Source of the DNA: Moraxella lacunata
GTDB lineage: Bacteria; Pseudomonadota; Gammaproteobacteria; Pseudomonadales; Moraxellaceae
Direction: 5' to 3'
DNA length: 47,361 nt
Assembly: GCF_002027545.1 (NCBI RefSeq)
Contig: NZ_MXAN01000019.1
Span: forward strand, 1-47,361
This document shows, piece after piece, positions 1 to 9,814 of the stretch. The first letter of the stretch is position 1, and every line of letters begins with the position of its first letter. A program made the translations under genes and the position numbers. The notes under the pieces were generated by a model, which made no database searches, was not told the origin of the DNA, and saw nothing but the letters and a program-made list of their open reading frames with translations.

Positions 1-72
1 TTTGGTGTTGGGTTGATACAAGGGCGAACGGAAAACCTAGTTTGGCATACTTTTTAGATTACTAGCAAAATA

Positions 73-537
73 TTAAAAATGGTTAAAAATATCACGCCAC
101 TCCGCCAACGCACAGACGTTGCCATGCTTGTTGGCTTTGGCAATGTGGCGAGTGTCGGCACTCACAAACGTGATGTTGCGATTGATTGCCATTGCCTGAT
201 AAATGCTGTCATACATGGACGGATAGCCACTTTTGGCATTGCCGTCTTGACAGATTTTACTCGCCAATTGCCAGTCGTCAAAGTCAGGCACTTGCAACAC
301 CAAATTGGTCGCCCGATAATCCGCGAGTAACGCCAATATCTCATTTAACTCAATGTGCAATCGCACACAAACCGAGATAACTTCATAATCAAAAAGTGTC
401 GGAGCAACGATTAAAATATCGTGAGCAATGCAATAATCCAAAAAGTCAAAAGCTAGCGGGCTGTCATGTTCGGCGTGTAGCAGTTTGACAAAAACGTTGG
501 CATCAATTACCACACTATCAGCAAAATGAGATTTCAC
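73..537 (-). CDS. PIN-domain ribonuclease toxin (VapC-like)
   Basis: The 154-aa protein fits a PIN-domain RNase. An early IDANV strand carries D12, followed by E52, D110 in MYDSIYQA and D128 in SADTRH, which is the usual spacing of the four acidic metal-binding residues. It overlaps the upstream small gene (534-773) by 4 nt, the standard antitoxin-then-toxin layout of type II toxin-antitoxin pairs. VapC toxins generally cleave tRNA or rRNA; the target here is unknown. The pair follows pyrE in the same direction with only 8 nt between, so it may be read from the pyrE transcript as well as its own promoter. Confidence 0.85.
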   Translation of the reverse strand: MKSHFADSVVIDANVFVKLLHAEHDSPLAFDFLDYCIAHDILIVAPTLFDYEVISVCVRLHIELNEILALLADYRATNLVLQVPDFDDWQLASKICQDGNAKSGYPSMYDSIYQAMAINRNITFVSADTRHIAKANKHGNVCALAEWRDIFNHF

Positions 538-773
538 ACCTGTCCGCCTTGTCGCAACTGATAAATCATATCTGTGGTAGAAATGCCGTCAGGTGCTTTG
601 GTGGATTGGCGTAGCGTTTGCATTTTTTTAAGCAGTTTTTCCTTGTTGATTTGATAAATTTGCTTGGCAAGCACTTCGCTGACAAACTCTGATTGCTCAT
701 CAAAAAGCACAAGTTCGTCCAACTGCTTGGCAATGCTTTCATCAATTACAAACGTTCTTTCAACCACTGCCAT
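534..773 (-). CDS. Antitoxin of the PIN toxin (VapB-like)
   Basis: This 79-aa protein begins with a short beta-strand-like segment (VERTFVIDES) followed by helices. That resembles a ribbon-helix-helix DNA-binding start, with a charged C-terminal tail that would wrap the toxin. Its stop overlaps the start of the PIN toxin (ATGA), so translation is coupled. The role as neutralising and autoregulating partner is inferred mainly from position and size; I do not recognise a named antitoxin family with certainty. Confidence 0.7.
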   Translation of the reverse strand: MAVVERTFVIDESIAKQLDELVLFDEQSEFVSEVLAKQIYQINKEKLLKKMQTLRQSTKAPDGISTTDMIYQLRQGGQV

Positions 774-781
774 AACACCCC

Positions 782-1420
782 CTATACGCCATACTGCTCG
801 CGGTAGGCTTGCATTTTTGCCAAATACTCGGTCTCGCCTTTGGCTTGCAAAAAGCCAATAATATCATCAATATCCACCAAGGCAAACACAGGCACGCCAA
901 AATCATCTTTGATTTGCTGAACTGCCGAACGCTCGTCCTGCCCACGCTCTTTGCGATCAAGGGCGATGACAATCCCAGCAAGGCTCGCCCCTGCACCCTT
1001 TAAAATCTCAACCACTTCACGCACAGCCGTCCCTGCGGTCATGACATCGTCAATCACCCACACCGATTTGCCCGACAAGTCCGCTCCGACAAGGTTACCC
1101 CCTTCGCCATGCGTTTTGGCTTCTTTACGGTTGTAGCCCCAAGCAGTATCAATGCCGTGCGAACGCCACAACGTCTGGGCGGTAGTCGCCACAAACGGAA
1201 TGCCCTTATATGCCGCCCCAAAAATCGTGGGATTATCGCCTAACTCATTTGCCAAAATATCAGCATAGCCGTTTGAGAGCATATCCAACGCCTTACCGCT
1301 AGACAAAAGCCCTGCATTAAAAAAATAGGGACTGACACGCCCTGATTTTAGGGTAAATTCGCCAAATTTTAAAACGCCATAATCAAGCAGCAGTTGAATA
1401 AATTCGTTTTTGTTAAACAT
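782..1420 (-). CDS. pyrE: Orotate phosphoribosyltransferase
   Basis: The 212-aa product joins orotate and PRPP to give orotidine 5'-monophosphate in pyrimidine synthesis. The PRPP-binding loop is clear at residues 121-133 (VWVIDDVMTAGTA). The N-terminal LKSGRVSPYFFNAG segment and the KEAKTHGEGGN flexible catalytic loop around residues 99-109 are typical of bacterial PyrE. Length matches the family. It lies downstream of a bidirectional terminator (1488-1516), so it probably has its own promoter. A toxin-antitoxin pair follows immediately. Confidence 0.97.
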   Translation of the reverse strand: MFNKNEFIQLLLDYGVLKFGEFTLKSGRVSPYFFNAGLLSSGKALDMLSNGYADILANELGDNPTIFGAAYKGIPFVATTAQTLWRSHGIDTAWGYNRKEAKTHGEGGNLVGADLSGKSVWVIDDVMTAGTAVREVVEILKGAGASLAGIVIALDRKERGQDERSAVQQIKDDFGVPVFALVDIDDIIGFLQAKGETEYLAKMQAYREQYGV

Positions 1421-1487
1421 AAAAATCTCCGATGAAATAAATGCTATTGTACTCTGTTTTTGACAAATTTCCCAAATTTTTTACAAT

Positions 1488-1516
1488 AAAAAACGCACCG
1501 AAATAGTGCGTTTTTT
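1488..1516 (-). terminator. Rho-independent terminator after the TonB receptor gene
   Basis: An 11-bp perfect stem (AAAAAACGCAC at 1488-1498 with its complement at 1506-1516) encloses a 7-nt loop. A/T runs on both sides let it work in either direction. It sits 3 nt past the stop of the ZnuD-like receptor gene and about 70 nt upstream of pyrE, separating the two units. Confidence 0.85.
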
Positions 1517-1518
1517 CA

Positions 1519-3865
1519 TTAAAATCGTGCTGTAACACCAACAGTAAAAGCTCTGGCGGGCAACGGAGCGATATAACGCAAGGGTGAGTTATGTGGGCGG
1601 GCGTCTTCATTAAGCAGATTCGTACCGCCAAAACGCAACGTCATCGGACTGCCCAACCAATACACGTCCTTTTTCACATCTGCACTGACAAGTGTGTAGG
1701 CAGGCAATGCTGTCTCACTCTTGGCATTTTGATAACGTGGCTCATCATAATGCACGCCATCAATACCCACTTGCCAATCCTGATACTCCCACTTAATCCC
1801 AAGTCCGTAGCGATTGGTTGGCATGTTTGGCATATAGATACCGTCATTATGTAAAGCCACTTCGCTGGCATTTAGATGTTTGTTTTTGACCAAATCAGCA
1901 AACGACGATATCGTCATACTGCCATAACGACCCAAATCAAAATCCCGACTCACATCTATCTCAAAACCCGTTACCTGAACGTCATTTTGTTGCCAGTATT
2001 TTAATGGCATTCTCGCCCCACCTGTAATCGCCCCGCTTGATGCCATATGAATGTAATCGGTGAACTTGTTTTCATACACCGATGCATTTACATCAAAATC
2101 CGAACCATCAAATGACACAGATAACTCTTTGCTTTTTACCCGCTCTGGTTTTAGATTCTGATTACCTTCTTCGTGTGCCATGATGCTATAATGCAAATTG
2201 GATGCGTACAGCTCATTAATATCGGGTGCTCTTTGACTATCGGCATAGCGAGCCTTAATGCCCACTCGGTCAAACGGACGAAACGATGCCTGCAAATCAT
2301 AGCTGTCTAGCCCATATTTTTACCTTCTAGCTCTGCATTCTTGCATTACGATGCGTGGTAAAGTCGCCCACAATATCGTGTTCAACACGTTCATGACGGT
2401 AGCCCAATGTTAAATCCACAGGCTTCAATGATAGCGTTTCTTGTAAAAACACCCCATAAGTTGTTGTATCTACATTAGGCAGATACACCGATTCACCTGC
2501 TCCTTGAACCTGTCTTTTAGAGCCATTTACCCCTATCACACCCGACATGAATGGCCCAGGCTGATGATAAGCCGATGTGGCAAATTGACTGGTACGAAAA
2601 CGGTAGTCATTAGCCAACTGCTCTCCCACACTCTCTTTGCTTTGTTCATGAACCCAGCCTGCGTGAAGTGTCATGCGATTTAGCCAAGGTAAGGCGTGGT
2701 GCGTCTGTGCTTCAACGGCCAGTTTATTTTGCGTACCATCAATACGCACGGGCTGACCGCTTTTATAATCAAGCCCTGCCCCTAAATTGGACATAGAAAA
2801 ACCAGGCAGTCCATAACGGCTGTGCTTTGTATCGGCAGATAAAGCGACATAATTGCTTTTGCCATGCCCTTGCCAAAAATAACTGCCTGCCACGCCCAAA
2901 CGATGATTTTCAAGGTCGCTATTACCTAGTTTTTTATGATAATTTTCAGCAATGTCCAAAATTTTGTCCACTTTCTCTATCTTGTCAGGGGTGCCTGCAA
3001 CATAGTGGGGATTGTCTTTATATCTGGGGTTTGGCGTATTGGTAAACACATCTGCCAATCCAAGTCCCCAATCACTGTATCTATCACGAATCTTGCCTGT
3101 TGCTATGTCATAATAATCAGGCATATAGTATTTTTTGGACGCGATGTTAAATTCGCTTTTGATGACAGGCTGGCGTTGGCATGAATTAACCAAATTCATG
3201 TTATAACCAAGCCCGTATTGGTTGCGTGAAATTAATTGACTGTCACACACCCCCGCCTTGCTCGCCCCCACAATGTCATAGCCATCTAACTGCTGAGTGG
3301 AATACAAGACATTGACACTGATGTTTTTTTGGTTGTTAAAATTCGCCTTAATGCCATGCGAATCAATGTCATTAAAACCTTTTTGCAAATGCACTTCAAG
3401 CCCCACAGGCTCATCATCAAGATGCTTTGGTACAAGACCACCATCAATCTCTACGCTACCACCGATGGCATGACCACCTTCTTTTACGACATTATTAAAC
3501 TTTTGCACACCGACCAAGCGATGAAATACTGGGTCAAAAGCGACATTTGTCCCTGCACTCATGGCATTTAGCCCATTGACCGCCATACCGTTTTCTGTAA
3601 TATTAACTCGATTGCCAGATAAGCTACGTACAACGGGCGAGCCTGCATGCGGACCAAAACTACTACTCTGCACGCCTGAGATGCCCTTAACCGCATCACC
3701 AAGCGTTTTATTGTCTGATGATTTGTTATAAACATAAGTGGTATTCGGTGCTTTATCATCAAGATAGATGGTCATTGCAGGCAATTGAACATTGGGCAAC
3801 TCTTCTGCCATTGCCGTCTGAGCCAATGCCGCCAACATCATCAAATTTAATGTACGTAAATGCAT
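1519..3865 (-). pseudogene. TonB-dependent outer-membrane receptor, ZnuD-like, frame-disrupted
   Basis: The sequence encodes a TonB-dependent receptor in two parts. The N-terminal part runs 3865-2327 and holds the signal peptide, plug domain (SLGD/GISGVQSSSFGP region) and first half of the barrel. The C-terminal part is open over 2295-1519 and ends in the aromatic residue typical of barrel proteins (GVTARF). The pattern of plug residues (GVQ...GSPVVRSLSGNRVNI...FDP) resembles ZnuD zinc receptors. The start at 3865 is preceded by GAGGT six bases upstream; the longer reading from 3901 lacks this. Between the halves, frame 1 meets TAG and frame 3 meets TAA about 10 nt later, so one indel cannot repair it. 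Two 1-nt insertions near 2310-2328 would give a 782-aa protein, normal for the family. It is either a true pseudogene or a sequence error. Confidence 0.8.
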
Positions 3866-3885
3866 AATTACCTCAAAAAAAGATA

Positions 3886-3900
3886 TATTATTACATAACA
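3886..3900 (-). promoter_or_regulatory. Candidate Zur operator upstream of the ZnuD-like gene
   Basis: Read on the minus strand this is TGTTATGTAATAATA. It matches 13 of 15 positions of the palindromic Zur consensus I recall for Neisseria znuD (TGTTATDNTATAACA). It lies about 20 nt upstream of the receptor start codon, where a bound repressor would block transcription. Assignment rests on this similarity and on the ZnuD-like product. Confidence 0.45.
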
Positions 3901-3998
3901 ATTACATAAAAACAACAAATATCTTTGCATGAATTCTAAACAACAGTCCAAATCCCAATCTTACATCACAACATATCAACCCGTTAGTACAGACAATA

Positions 3999-4026
3999 AA
4001 AAACCCAATCATCAGATTGGGTTTTT
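3999..4026 (-). terminator. Terminator of the rpsB-tsf unit
   Basis: A perfect 12-bp stem (AAAAACCCAATC at 3999-4010 with its complement at 4015-4026) has a 4-nt loop and flanking A/T runs, 14 nt past the tsf stop codon. In the minus direction it ends in a T run. Confidence 0.9.
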
Positions 4027-4039
4027 AGGTAGTGATATA

Positions 4040-4918
4040 TTAACCTTGAGCGGCAGCTTGGGCGGCAGCAACCTCAGCGGCAAAGTCTTCTTGCTTTTTC
4101 TCAATGCCTTCGCCAACTTCTAGGCGTTTAAAGCTGATGACAGTGGCATTTTCAGCTTTTAACACATCGCCAACTTTTTTATCGTTGTCAATGACATAAG
4201 GCTGGTTGACCAAAGTAACTTCGTTTAGGTACTTTTGGATACCGCCAGTGATCATCTTCTCAATGACCGTCTCAGGCTTACCAGATTCTTTGGCCTTGGC
4301 TTCAATAATGTCCTTTTCACGAGCTAGGATATCGGCAGGTACATTTTCTTCATTGACCGCCAATGGATTAAAGGCAGCCACTTGCATGGCAACAGACTTA
4401 CCAAGTTCTGACGAACCACCATCCATAGACACAACCACACCGATACGCAGACCATGACGGTAAGCGGCTAGGTTGGCACCTTCGATGACTTCGGCACGGC
4501 GAACTTGTACGTTCTCACCGATTTTTTGTACTAAGGCAACACGAGCTTCTTCTACGCTCACGCCATCTTCATAAGATAGTGCAGAGATGGTTGCTACATC
4601 CGTGGTGTTGTTTGCTAGGGCAAGCTCAGCGACTTTGTTGGCAAATGCGGTAAAGTTTTCGTCTTTGGCAACGAAGTCGGTTTGGCAGTTTACTTCTAGT
4701 AGTAGTGCCTTACCAGCAGTTTGAGCTATGATGATGGCACCATCAGCGGCGATGTTACCTGCTTTTTTAGCGGCTTTGGCTTGACCTGACTTACGTAGGT
4801 TATCAATGGCAAGCTCAATGTCGCCATTTGCTTCTTCTAGGGCTTTTTTACATTCCATCATGCCAAGACCAGTACGGTCACGGAGTTCTTTTACGGTTTT
4901 TGCAGATACTTGAGACAT
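4040..4918 (-). CDS. tsf: Translation elongation factor Ts
   Basis: The 292-aa protein is the nucleotide-exchange factor that recycles EF-Tu in the cytoplasm. The N-terminal UBA-like module with the diagnostic [16 protein letters not shown] stretch (about residues 12-27) and the [11 protein letters not shown] segment are both present, and length is normal. AAAGGT upstream supports this start. It follows rpsB on the same strand after 149 nt, the usual rpsB-tsf arrangement. An inverted repeat (CATGTC 5013-5018 / GACATG 5031-5036) between the two genes lacks a T tract, so it is at most an attenuator or processing hairpin. Confidence 0.98.
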   Translation of the reverse strand: MSQVSAKTVKELRDRTGLGMMECKKALEEANGDIELAIDNLRKSGQAKAAKKAGNIAADGAIIIAQTAGKALLLEVNCQTDFVAKDENFTAFANKVAELALANNTTDVATISALSYEDGVSVEEARVALVQKIGENVQVRRAEVIEGANLAAYRHGLRIGVVVSMDGGSSELGKSVAMQVAAFNPLAVNEENVPADILAREKDIIEAKAKESGKPETVIEKMITGGIQKYLNEVTLVNQPYVIDNDKKVGDVLKAENATVISFKRLEVGEGIEKKQEDFAAEVAAAQAAAQG

Positions 4919-5067
4919 GGTTTTTACCTTTTATTTGCTGATGATTGAATTTAAAATGCAATGACTCATACATACAATAAGTCATTAATTGGAGCGTATC
5001 GAATTTGATGACCCATGTCGCTTTATTATTGACATGTGCAAATAACACAACACGCCCCAATGTCAAA

Positions 5068-5877
5068 TCAGTAGTTATTTACCACTTGACCTGCTTGGTC
5101 AACTTTATCTTCAACATCGGCAGTAGCGTTATTGCGACTGGCTTGTTTTTCAGGATCTAACTCATCGCCCTTACCTTGGGTTTTGGCATATTCTTTACCA
5201 GCGATGATGGCATCAGCCATGGCAGTGGCATATAGAGTAACGGCACGAATGGCATCGTCATTGGCTGCGATGACATAATCTACGTTATCAGGGTTTGAGT
5301 TGGTATCAACCACGCCAATCACAGGAATGCCTAGGTTTTTGGCTTCTTTGATGGCAATGGCTTCATGATCAACGTCAATCACAAAAATCGCATCAGGCAG
5401 ACCATTCATGTCTTTGATACCACCCAAAGCACGCTCTAATTTTTCCATGTCACGAGTACGCTCTAGGGCTTCACGCTTGGTTAGCTTGGCAAAGGTGCCA
5501 TCTTCGGCTTGCTTTTCTAACTCTTTTAGACGAGTGATGGATTGGCGAATGGTTTTCCAGTTGGTCAATGTACCACCCAACCAGCGATGGTCGATATATG
5601 GCATGCCCGCACGTTGTGCTTGCTCACGGATGGCTTGACCTGCGGCACGCTTGGTGCCAACAAATAGAATTTTGTTACGGTTAGCAGCTTGTTGGTTAGC
5701 AAAAGTTAGGGCTTCGTTGAATTGCTTAACAGTGTGTTCAAGATTGATGATATGAATGCCGTTACGTGCACCAAAGATGTATTGGTTCATCTTAGGGTTC
5801 CAGTAGCGGGTTTGATGACCGAAGTGAGCACCAGCTTCTAACAAGTCACGCATGGCGATTTGAGTAGGATTTGACAT
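5068..5877 (-). CDS. rpsB: 30S ribosomal protein S2
   Basis: The 269-aa S2 protein binds late in 30S assembly near the platform and recruits S1. The start region ([20 protein letters not shown]), the [10 protein letters not shown] stretch and the [11 protein letters not shown] signature are unmistakable. AAGGAC precedes the start. Transcription probably begins near 6061 from the promoter at 6068-6096, giving a leader of about 180 nt. Such long rpsB leaders are known sites of S2 autoregulation in gamma-proteobacteria, which may apply here. Confidence 0.98.
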   Translation of the reverse strand: MSNPTQIAMRDLLEAGAHFGHQTRYWNPKMNQYIFGARNGIHIINLEHTVKQFNEALTFANQQAANRNKILFVGTKRAAGQAIREQAQRAGMPYIDHRWLGGTLTNWKTIRQSITRLKELEKQAEDGTFAKLTKREALERTRDMEKLERALGGIKDMNGLPDAIFVIDVDHEAIAIKEAKNLGIPVIGVVDTNSNPDNVDYVIAANDDAIRAVTLYATAMADAIIAGKEYAKTQGKGDELDPEKQASRNNATADVEDKVDQAGQVVNNY

Positions 5878-6067
5878 GATGTGTCCTTAAAGTTTGGGTT
5901 ATGCCTCCACGAATGAGCCTTGCCGAATTTGTCTTATAAAGCCTATAAAGATTTTGAATAAAACAAACACCCCGACAAGCCAAAAGCAAGTCCTGCAAAA
6001 AGTATATTTAGGACTTTAATTCGTGTGTGTCATTAAAGTTAAAGTAAAATGCTTAAAAAAGCCACTC

Positions 6068-6096
6068 ATTATAGCATAGATTGGTATCCCTGACAA
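6068..6096 (-). promoter_or_regulatory. Sigma-70 promoter for rpsB-tsf
   Basis: On the minus strand TTGTCA (complement of 6091-6096) and TATAAT (complement of 6068-6073) are separated by 17 nt. This is close to ideal, and the predicted start site is near 6061, about 184 nt ahead of rpsB. Confidence 0.8.
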
Positions 6097-6154
6097 TAAA
6101 ATCCGCCCACCTGCAACACACTTTTTAAAAAGTTATTTGCTTGATGGGCGGATT
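6096..6154 (-). terminator. Terminator after the cheX-like gene
   Basis: A 10-bp outer stem (AATCCGCCCA at 6100-6109 with its complement at 6145-6154) encloses a smaller palindrome (ACTTTTTAAAAAGT). On the minus strand it is followed by TTTTATT. It lies just after the cheX-like stop codon and overlaps the -35 side of the rpsB promoter. Confidence 0.65.
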
Positions 6155-6172
6155 CATGATAAAGACAATGAA

Positions 6173-6628
6173 TTAGTTGCTATAACCAACACAGATGCCA
6201 ATCACGCCATCATGCTCGTGCCAATGAAAAGGAATGACATAAGTACGCTTATCTTTGGGCAAAAAGTTTGCACTTGGCGCCCCATCAACAATCTTAGGTG
6301 GCGAGATGATAAAATCAGAGCCAAATTCTGTACGTGCATTACCTGATACGGTATTTGCCACCTCACCGATAAGGTCTTTTAATAGTGCCAATGAGTTCTC
6401 AGGTTCACCCAACGTGATAAGCAAATCACGAAGCAATGGCGTCTCTGCACTCACGTACACACAGCCAGTTAAAGGGCCTGTGATGGTGATAATACCACTG
6501 TAATCATAGGCAAGCGGTGTGGCGTTGCTGTTTAGATATGGAGTGTCTACATCGGTTAGTTTTTCACCAACTTGGTCAAAAAATGCCATAACCGAGCTGA
6601 TAAAAATATTTAATTTTTCTGCTTTCAT
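6173..6628 (-). CDS. CheX-like chemotaxis phosphatase
   Basis: The 151-aa protein has the CheC/CheX-type phosphatase signature E89-x-x-N92 inside LIGEVANTVSGNART, near the usual position in a single-domain CheX. In this family the Glu/Asn pair inserts into the active site of phospho-CheY and speeds its hydrolysis. It follows a CheY-like receiver and a CheA-like kinase on the same strand, so it is best read as the off switch of that module. No flagellar genes are visible; the output may be twitching motility or another process (inference). Confidence 0.8.
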   Translation of the reverse strand: MKAEKLNIFISSVMAFFDQVGEKLTDVDTPYLNSNATPLAYDYSGIITITGPLTGCVYVSAETPLLRDLLITLGEPENSLALLKDLIGEVANTVSGNARTEFGSDFIISPPKIVDGAPSANFLPKDKRTYVIPFHWHEHDGVIGICVGYSN

Positions 6629-6859
6629 AAATACTTCTCAAAGTGTCATGCCATACCTTGTTTAAGGTTATATCTATCAACTCATCAATGAAATGATGCT
6701 TAAAATCTGTTTGATTTTAATGGCACTAATACAAATAAAATATTTTATTTATATCAAAATAATAGAAAAACGCTTAAACATTTAAGTAAAGCAAACAAAA
6801 AGTCTTATCAACTTTTTAAAATTATAAATCACCGACGGATATTATCCGCCGAATACCAA

Positions 6860-7222
6860 TCAATCGTGCATGAGCTCATCAAGTGCTGCAACCAGTTCTT
6901 CATCAGAAAATGGCTTACACAAAAAACCACTGGCACCCAGTGATAATGCTTGAATGCCTGTGGCTTTATCAGAGAGTGCTGAAACCACCAAAATACGCAC
7001 CCCATCATCCAAAGCAACCAACTTCTCAATACATTCCAAACCGTCCATTTGTGGCATGGTCAAGTCCATGGTCACCACATCGGGTTTATGTAGTTGAAAT
7101 TTTTCAACGGCATCTGCACCATTAGATGCTGTGGCAACCAACATGAATGTTTCGTTATTGTAAGCACGCTGAATACGATTTCTGATGATATTTGAATCAT
7201 CAACAACCATTAATTTATACAT
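6860..7222 (-). CDS. CheY-like single-domain response regulator
   Basis: The 120-aa receiver has all key residues: acidic pair D8/D9, phospho-acceptor D53, switch residue S81 and K103. No output domain follows, so signalling must go through protein contact. The start at 7222 is favoured because GGAG lies just upstream and the product then begins MYKLMVVDDS, as usual for CheY proteins. A longer reading from 7267 adds 15 unrelated residues. It lies 72 nt after the kinase gene and 231 nt before the CheX-like gene. Confidence 0.9.
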   Translation of the reverse strand: MYKLMVVDDSNIIRNRIQRAYNNETFMLVATASNGADAVEKFQLHKPDVVTMDLTMPQMDGLECIEKLVALDDGVRILVVSALSDKATGIQALSLGASGFLCKPFSDEELVAALDELMHD

Positions 7223-7294
7223 ATAAACTCCATTAGAATGCCCATAAGCCTGCTCATGATACAGCACTTATGGGTTTTCGACTACTAAAATTAA

Positions 7295-9472
7295 TTACAT
7301 GGGCAGTTTAATCACAAAGCGACAGAATTGACCTTCTTCACTTTGAACATTAATCTTACCACCAAACTCTTTGACACGGTCTTTGACAATGTCTAACCCC
7401 ACATCTCGCCCTGCATCTTCATCAGCTTGGTCTTTGGTGCTAAACCCTGAGGAAAACAGTATGTTTAACAAGCGACTCTTCTCAAAGGCGTGCACTTCAT
7501 CTTCGGTATAAGTACCTTTGGCTATGATACGCTGACGAATGGCCTCATAATCAATGCCTTTGCCATCATCCTCTATGCTAAAAATAAAGTCGCTATTGTC
7601 ATCACCTGCATGAGTTTTTATCATCACTTTGACAGTGCCCATCTCATCTTTTCCATTTTGAACACGAGCAGCGGGCGAGTCAATACCATGCACGATGGCG
7701 TTACGAAGTAGTTGAACAGACAATTCTTTGGTTACGGTTTTTAGGCGTGCAGGAATATTTTGACCTTCCAGTCCTTGGGTATCTAGCTGTACAAGTTTAC
7801 CCTGACGCTCAGCGATGTCTTGGGCAAACTGCTCTAAATACGCACCCAACTCTTCTTTGGCATTCACAGTTTCTTGCTGTTCTGTTGTCTGAGTTGTCTC
7901 ACTTCTTAGATAATCCTCTTGGGTCTTAGCACCAACCTCTTGATGTCCGTGATTCATCATATTACGTGCTGCTGTGTTAATACGCTCACCTAGACCAGTA
8001 ATGGTATTAGATAAGCTCAACAACTCATCCAAATGTACGGTCAATGGCAAGAAGTCATTACCTGAGAGTGTTGCTTGGTTTTGCAATGCGTGCAGTTTAT
8101 TTTCTGCCTCTGATGCAATCTTAGTAAAACTGTGCAACTTTAATGCTGATGCCTCACCTTTTAAGCTGTGCATTTCACGATATAGCGATTTGGTTTTATT
8201 TTGTAGTTCAAATTGCGAGCTGCCTGGGTTTTTTAGCGTGTTATTCATCTTTTCAATATGCTTGTGCGTATTGTCAATGAATTCGCCAATAACCGTAGGA
8301 TTTACGTTCAAAATGGTGGTCAGCATCTCAATCTGCATGTCATTTTGGGCACGTTCTTGTTCTAGACGTTGTTCCAGACGCACCGCATCAGAGATGTCAT
8401 TGACGTTCACCAAAATACGGGCAATGTCTTTGCCTTCATACACCCGAGAGAATTTAAAATCAAGATAGCGGTTCTCACTCGTGCCATTTCCACCCTCGCG
8501 CTGAATCATGACCTTATTCAAAGGGTTCAAGCTGTCCACAAGTTTCTCTTTAACACGTGGGTTATATAGCTGGTCAATGAATTTTTGTGTGGTATCAAGG
8601 TCTTTATCAGAGATGCGATTGCGAAGAACGGTGGTTAAGTTCTCACCGCCTAAGCGTTTAGTACCGATAATGTCGGTCAGAGCTTTTGAGTGCTGCTGAC
8701 CGATGTTTAGGTCTCTGTCAAGCAGGAACAGACCTGTGTTTACCGTCTGCATAATCTCTGTGGTCTCTTGACGTGCCGCTTCGGTTTCGGCATCCGATTG
8801 ACGCAGACGTCTTAATACAATCAGAATAAACACAGCAAAATACACCAAAATCGCACCCACCCCAATGATCTGAATGATACGAATATTACCAGCTTGGGTC
8901 TCAGCAGCACGTGTTACACTAAAAGTTAATTCATGCAAAGCATCATTCATCGCCAAAGATGAGATTTTGGCTTGCTCACCTGCCAAACGCAATGGCGTAC
9001 TAGAATCTGCGGTGATGTCGCCTGCCACCGCCAAATATGCCTCTACCCTAGGTTTTAGAGCGTTCCACTGTTCACGTGCTATCTCCAAATGAGCGACGGC
9101 CTCTGAATCCGTTAGCTTTGGCAATTGGTGAGTTTCACCATGAGAGTCATGATAGATGCCAGCATGCTCAATGGCACTTAGGGTTGATTCAATGGATTTT
9201 GACGTTTCATCCAGACGAGACAATACCGTTTTCATGTGAGGAGATGTGATGTCCTCGCCATAACTTAACTGCATGTCAAAAATATCTTTAATGAGTGACT
9301 GGGTGTCGTTGGCAACCCAGTGTGTGGCATCCGCCAAGGTAGCGTTACGTTCTAGTACGTTTGAGGCATAAAATGTAAACGCAAGCAGAATAAAAATCAA
9401 TGCCATAAAAAGCGACATCGAGATGATCAGACCCCGATAACGCCCTGTGGCTGGCGTGGTATTTTGAGACAT
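7295..9472 (-). CDS. Membrane-bound CheA-like histidine kinase (HPt + HATPase)
   Basis: The 725-aa protein has TM1 at about 15-37, a periplasmic sensor region 38-198, TM2 at about 199-222, a PAS-like region 240-362, an HPt domain around 385-505 with phospho-acceptor H435 (MHSLKGEAS), a linker, and a CheA-type ATPase at about 575-725. The ATPase has N591 in the N box, DDGKGID at 635, the GFSTK loop and GRDVGLDIVK. Unlike CheA it ends right after the ATPase, with no CheW/P5 domain, so it should sense directly rather than through chemoreceptor arrays. The start at 9472 has GGGAG five bases upstream; the alternative TTG at 9484 overlaps that ribosome site. Likely partners are the CheY-like and CheX-like genes downstream. 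Confidence 0.88.
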   Translation of the reverse strand: MSQNTTPATGRYRGLIISMSLFMALIFILLAFTFYASNVLERNATLADATHWVANDTQSLIKDIFDMQLSYGEDITSPHMKTVLSRLDETSKSIESTLSAIEHAGIYHDSHGETHQLPKLTDSEAVAHLEIAREQWNALKPRVEAYLAVAGDITADSSTPLRLAGEQAKISSLAMNDALHELTFSVTRAAETQAGNIRIIQIIGVGAILVYFAVFILIVLRRLRQSDAETEAARQETTEIMQTVNTGLFLLDRDLNIGQQHSKALTDIIGTKRLGGENLTTVLRNRISDKDLDTTQKFIDQLYNPRVKEKLVDSLNPLNKVMIQREGGNGTSENRYLDFKFSRVYEGKDIARILVNVNDISDAVRLEQRLEQERAQNDMQIEMLTTILNVNPTVIGEFIDNTHKHIEKMNNTLKNPGSSQFELQNKTKSLYREMHSLKGEASALKLHSFTKIASEAENKLHALQNQATLSGNDFLPLTVHLDELLSLSNTITGLGERINTAARNMMNHGHQEVGAKTQEDYLRSETTQTTEQQETVNAKEELGAYLEQFAQDIAERQGKLVQLDTQGLEGQNIPARLKTVTKELSVQLLRNAIVHGIDSPAARVQNGKDEMGTVKVMIKTHAGDDNSDFIFSIEDDGKGIDYEAIRQRIIAKGTYTEDEVHAFEKSRLLNILFSSGFSTKDQADEDAGRDVGLDIVKDRVKEFGGKINVQSEEGQFCRFVIKLPM

Positions 9473-9814
9473 GAATACTCCCAACTAGAAGTGACTGACG
9501 CTTTTATTACAATTCTAACTGTATTTATTTTGGATATTTTTAGTATGAGATAAAACACCAAAACATAAAAGCATCTATAAAGTTTGCCCAAGTTTCATCA
9601 TCACACAAAAACCATCTCATTCACCGCCGAATGACCCCCATTAGCCATGATGATTGGTTACAAGTGTTACGTATTTACTACAAAATTTGGAATAATATCC
9701 AACATTATAACACAATTATCATCAAAAAATCGTTAGTTTGCATAAAATTATCATCAAGAATATCAATTAAGCTTAGCAAATTTGCCAACAATTACTTTGT
9801 AAGGTACACAAACA
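9473..9814. other. Intergenic gap before the kinase gene
   Basis: This AT-rich stretch of about 340 nt lies between the end of the SPOR-protein gene and the kinase start, both on the minus strand. It should hold the promoter of the signalling module. I see no convincing terminator, repeat or RNA gene in it. Confidence 0.5.

Noticed and set aside
5013..5036. Inverted repeat between rpsB and tsf as a terminator
   Set aside because: It has only six base pairs and no T run, so read-through to tsf is expected.
7974..8468. 164-aa plus-strand frame inside the kinase gene
   Set aside because: It is antisense to a clearly conserved HPt/PAS region; its composition is not protein-like.
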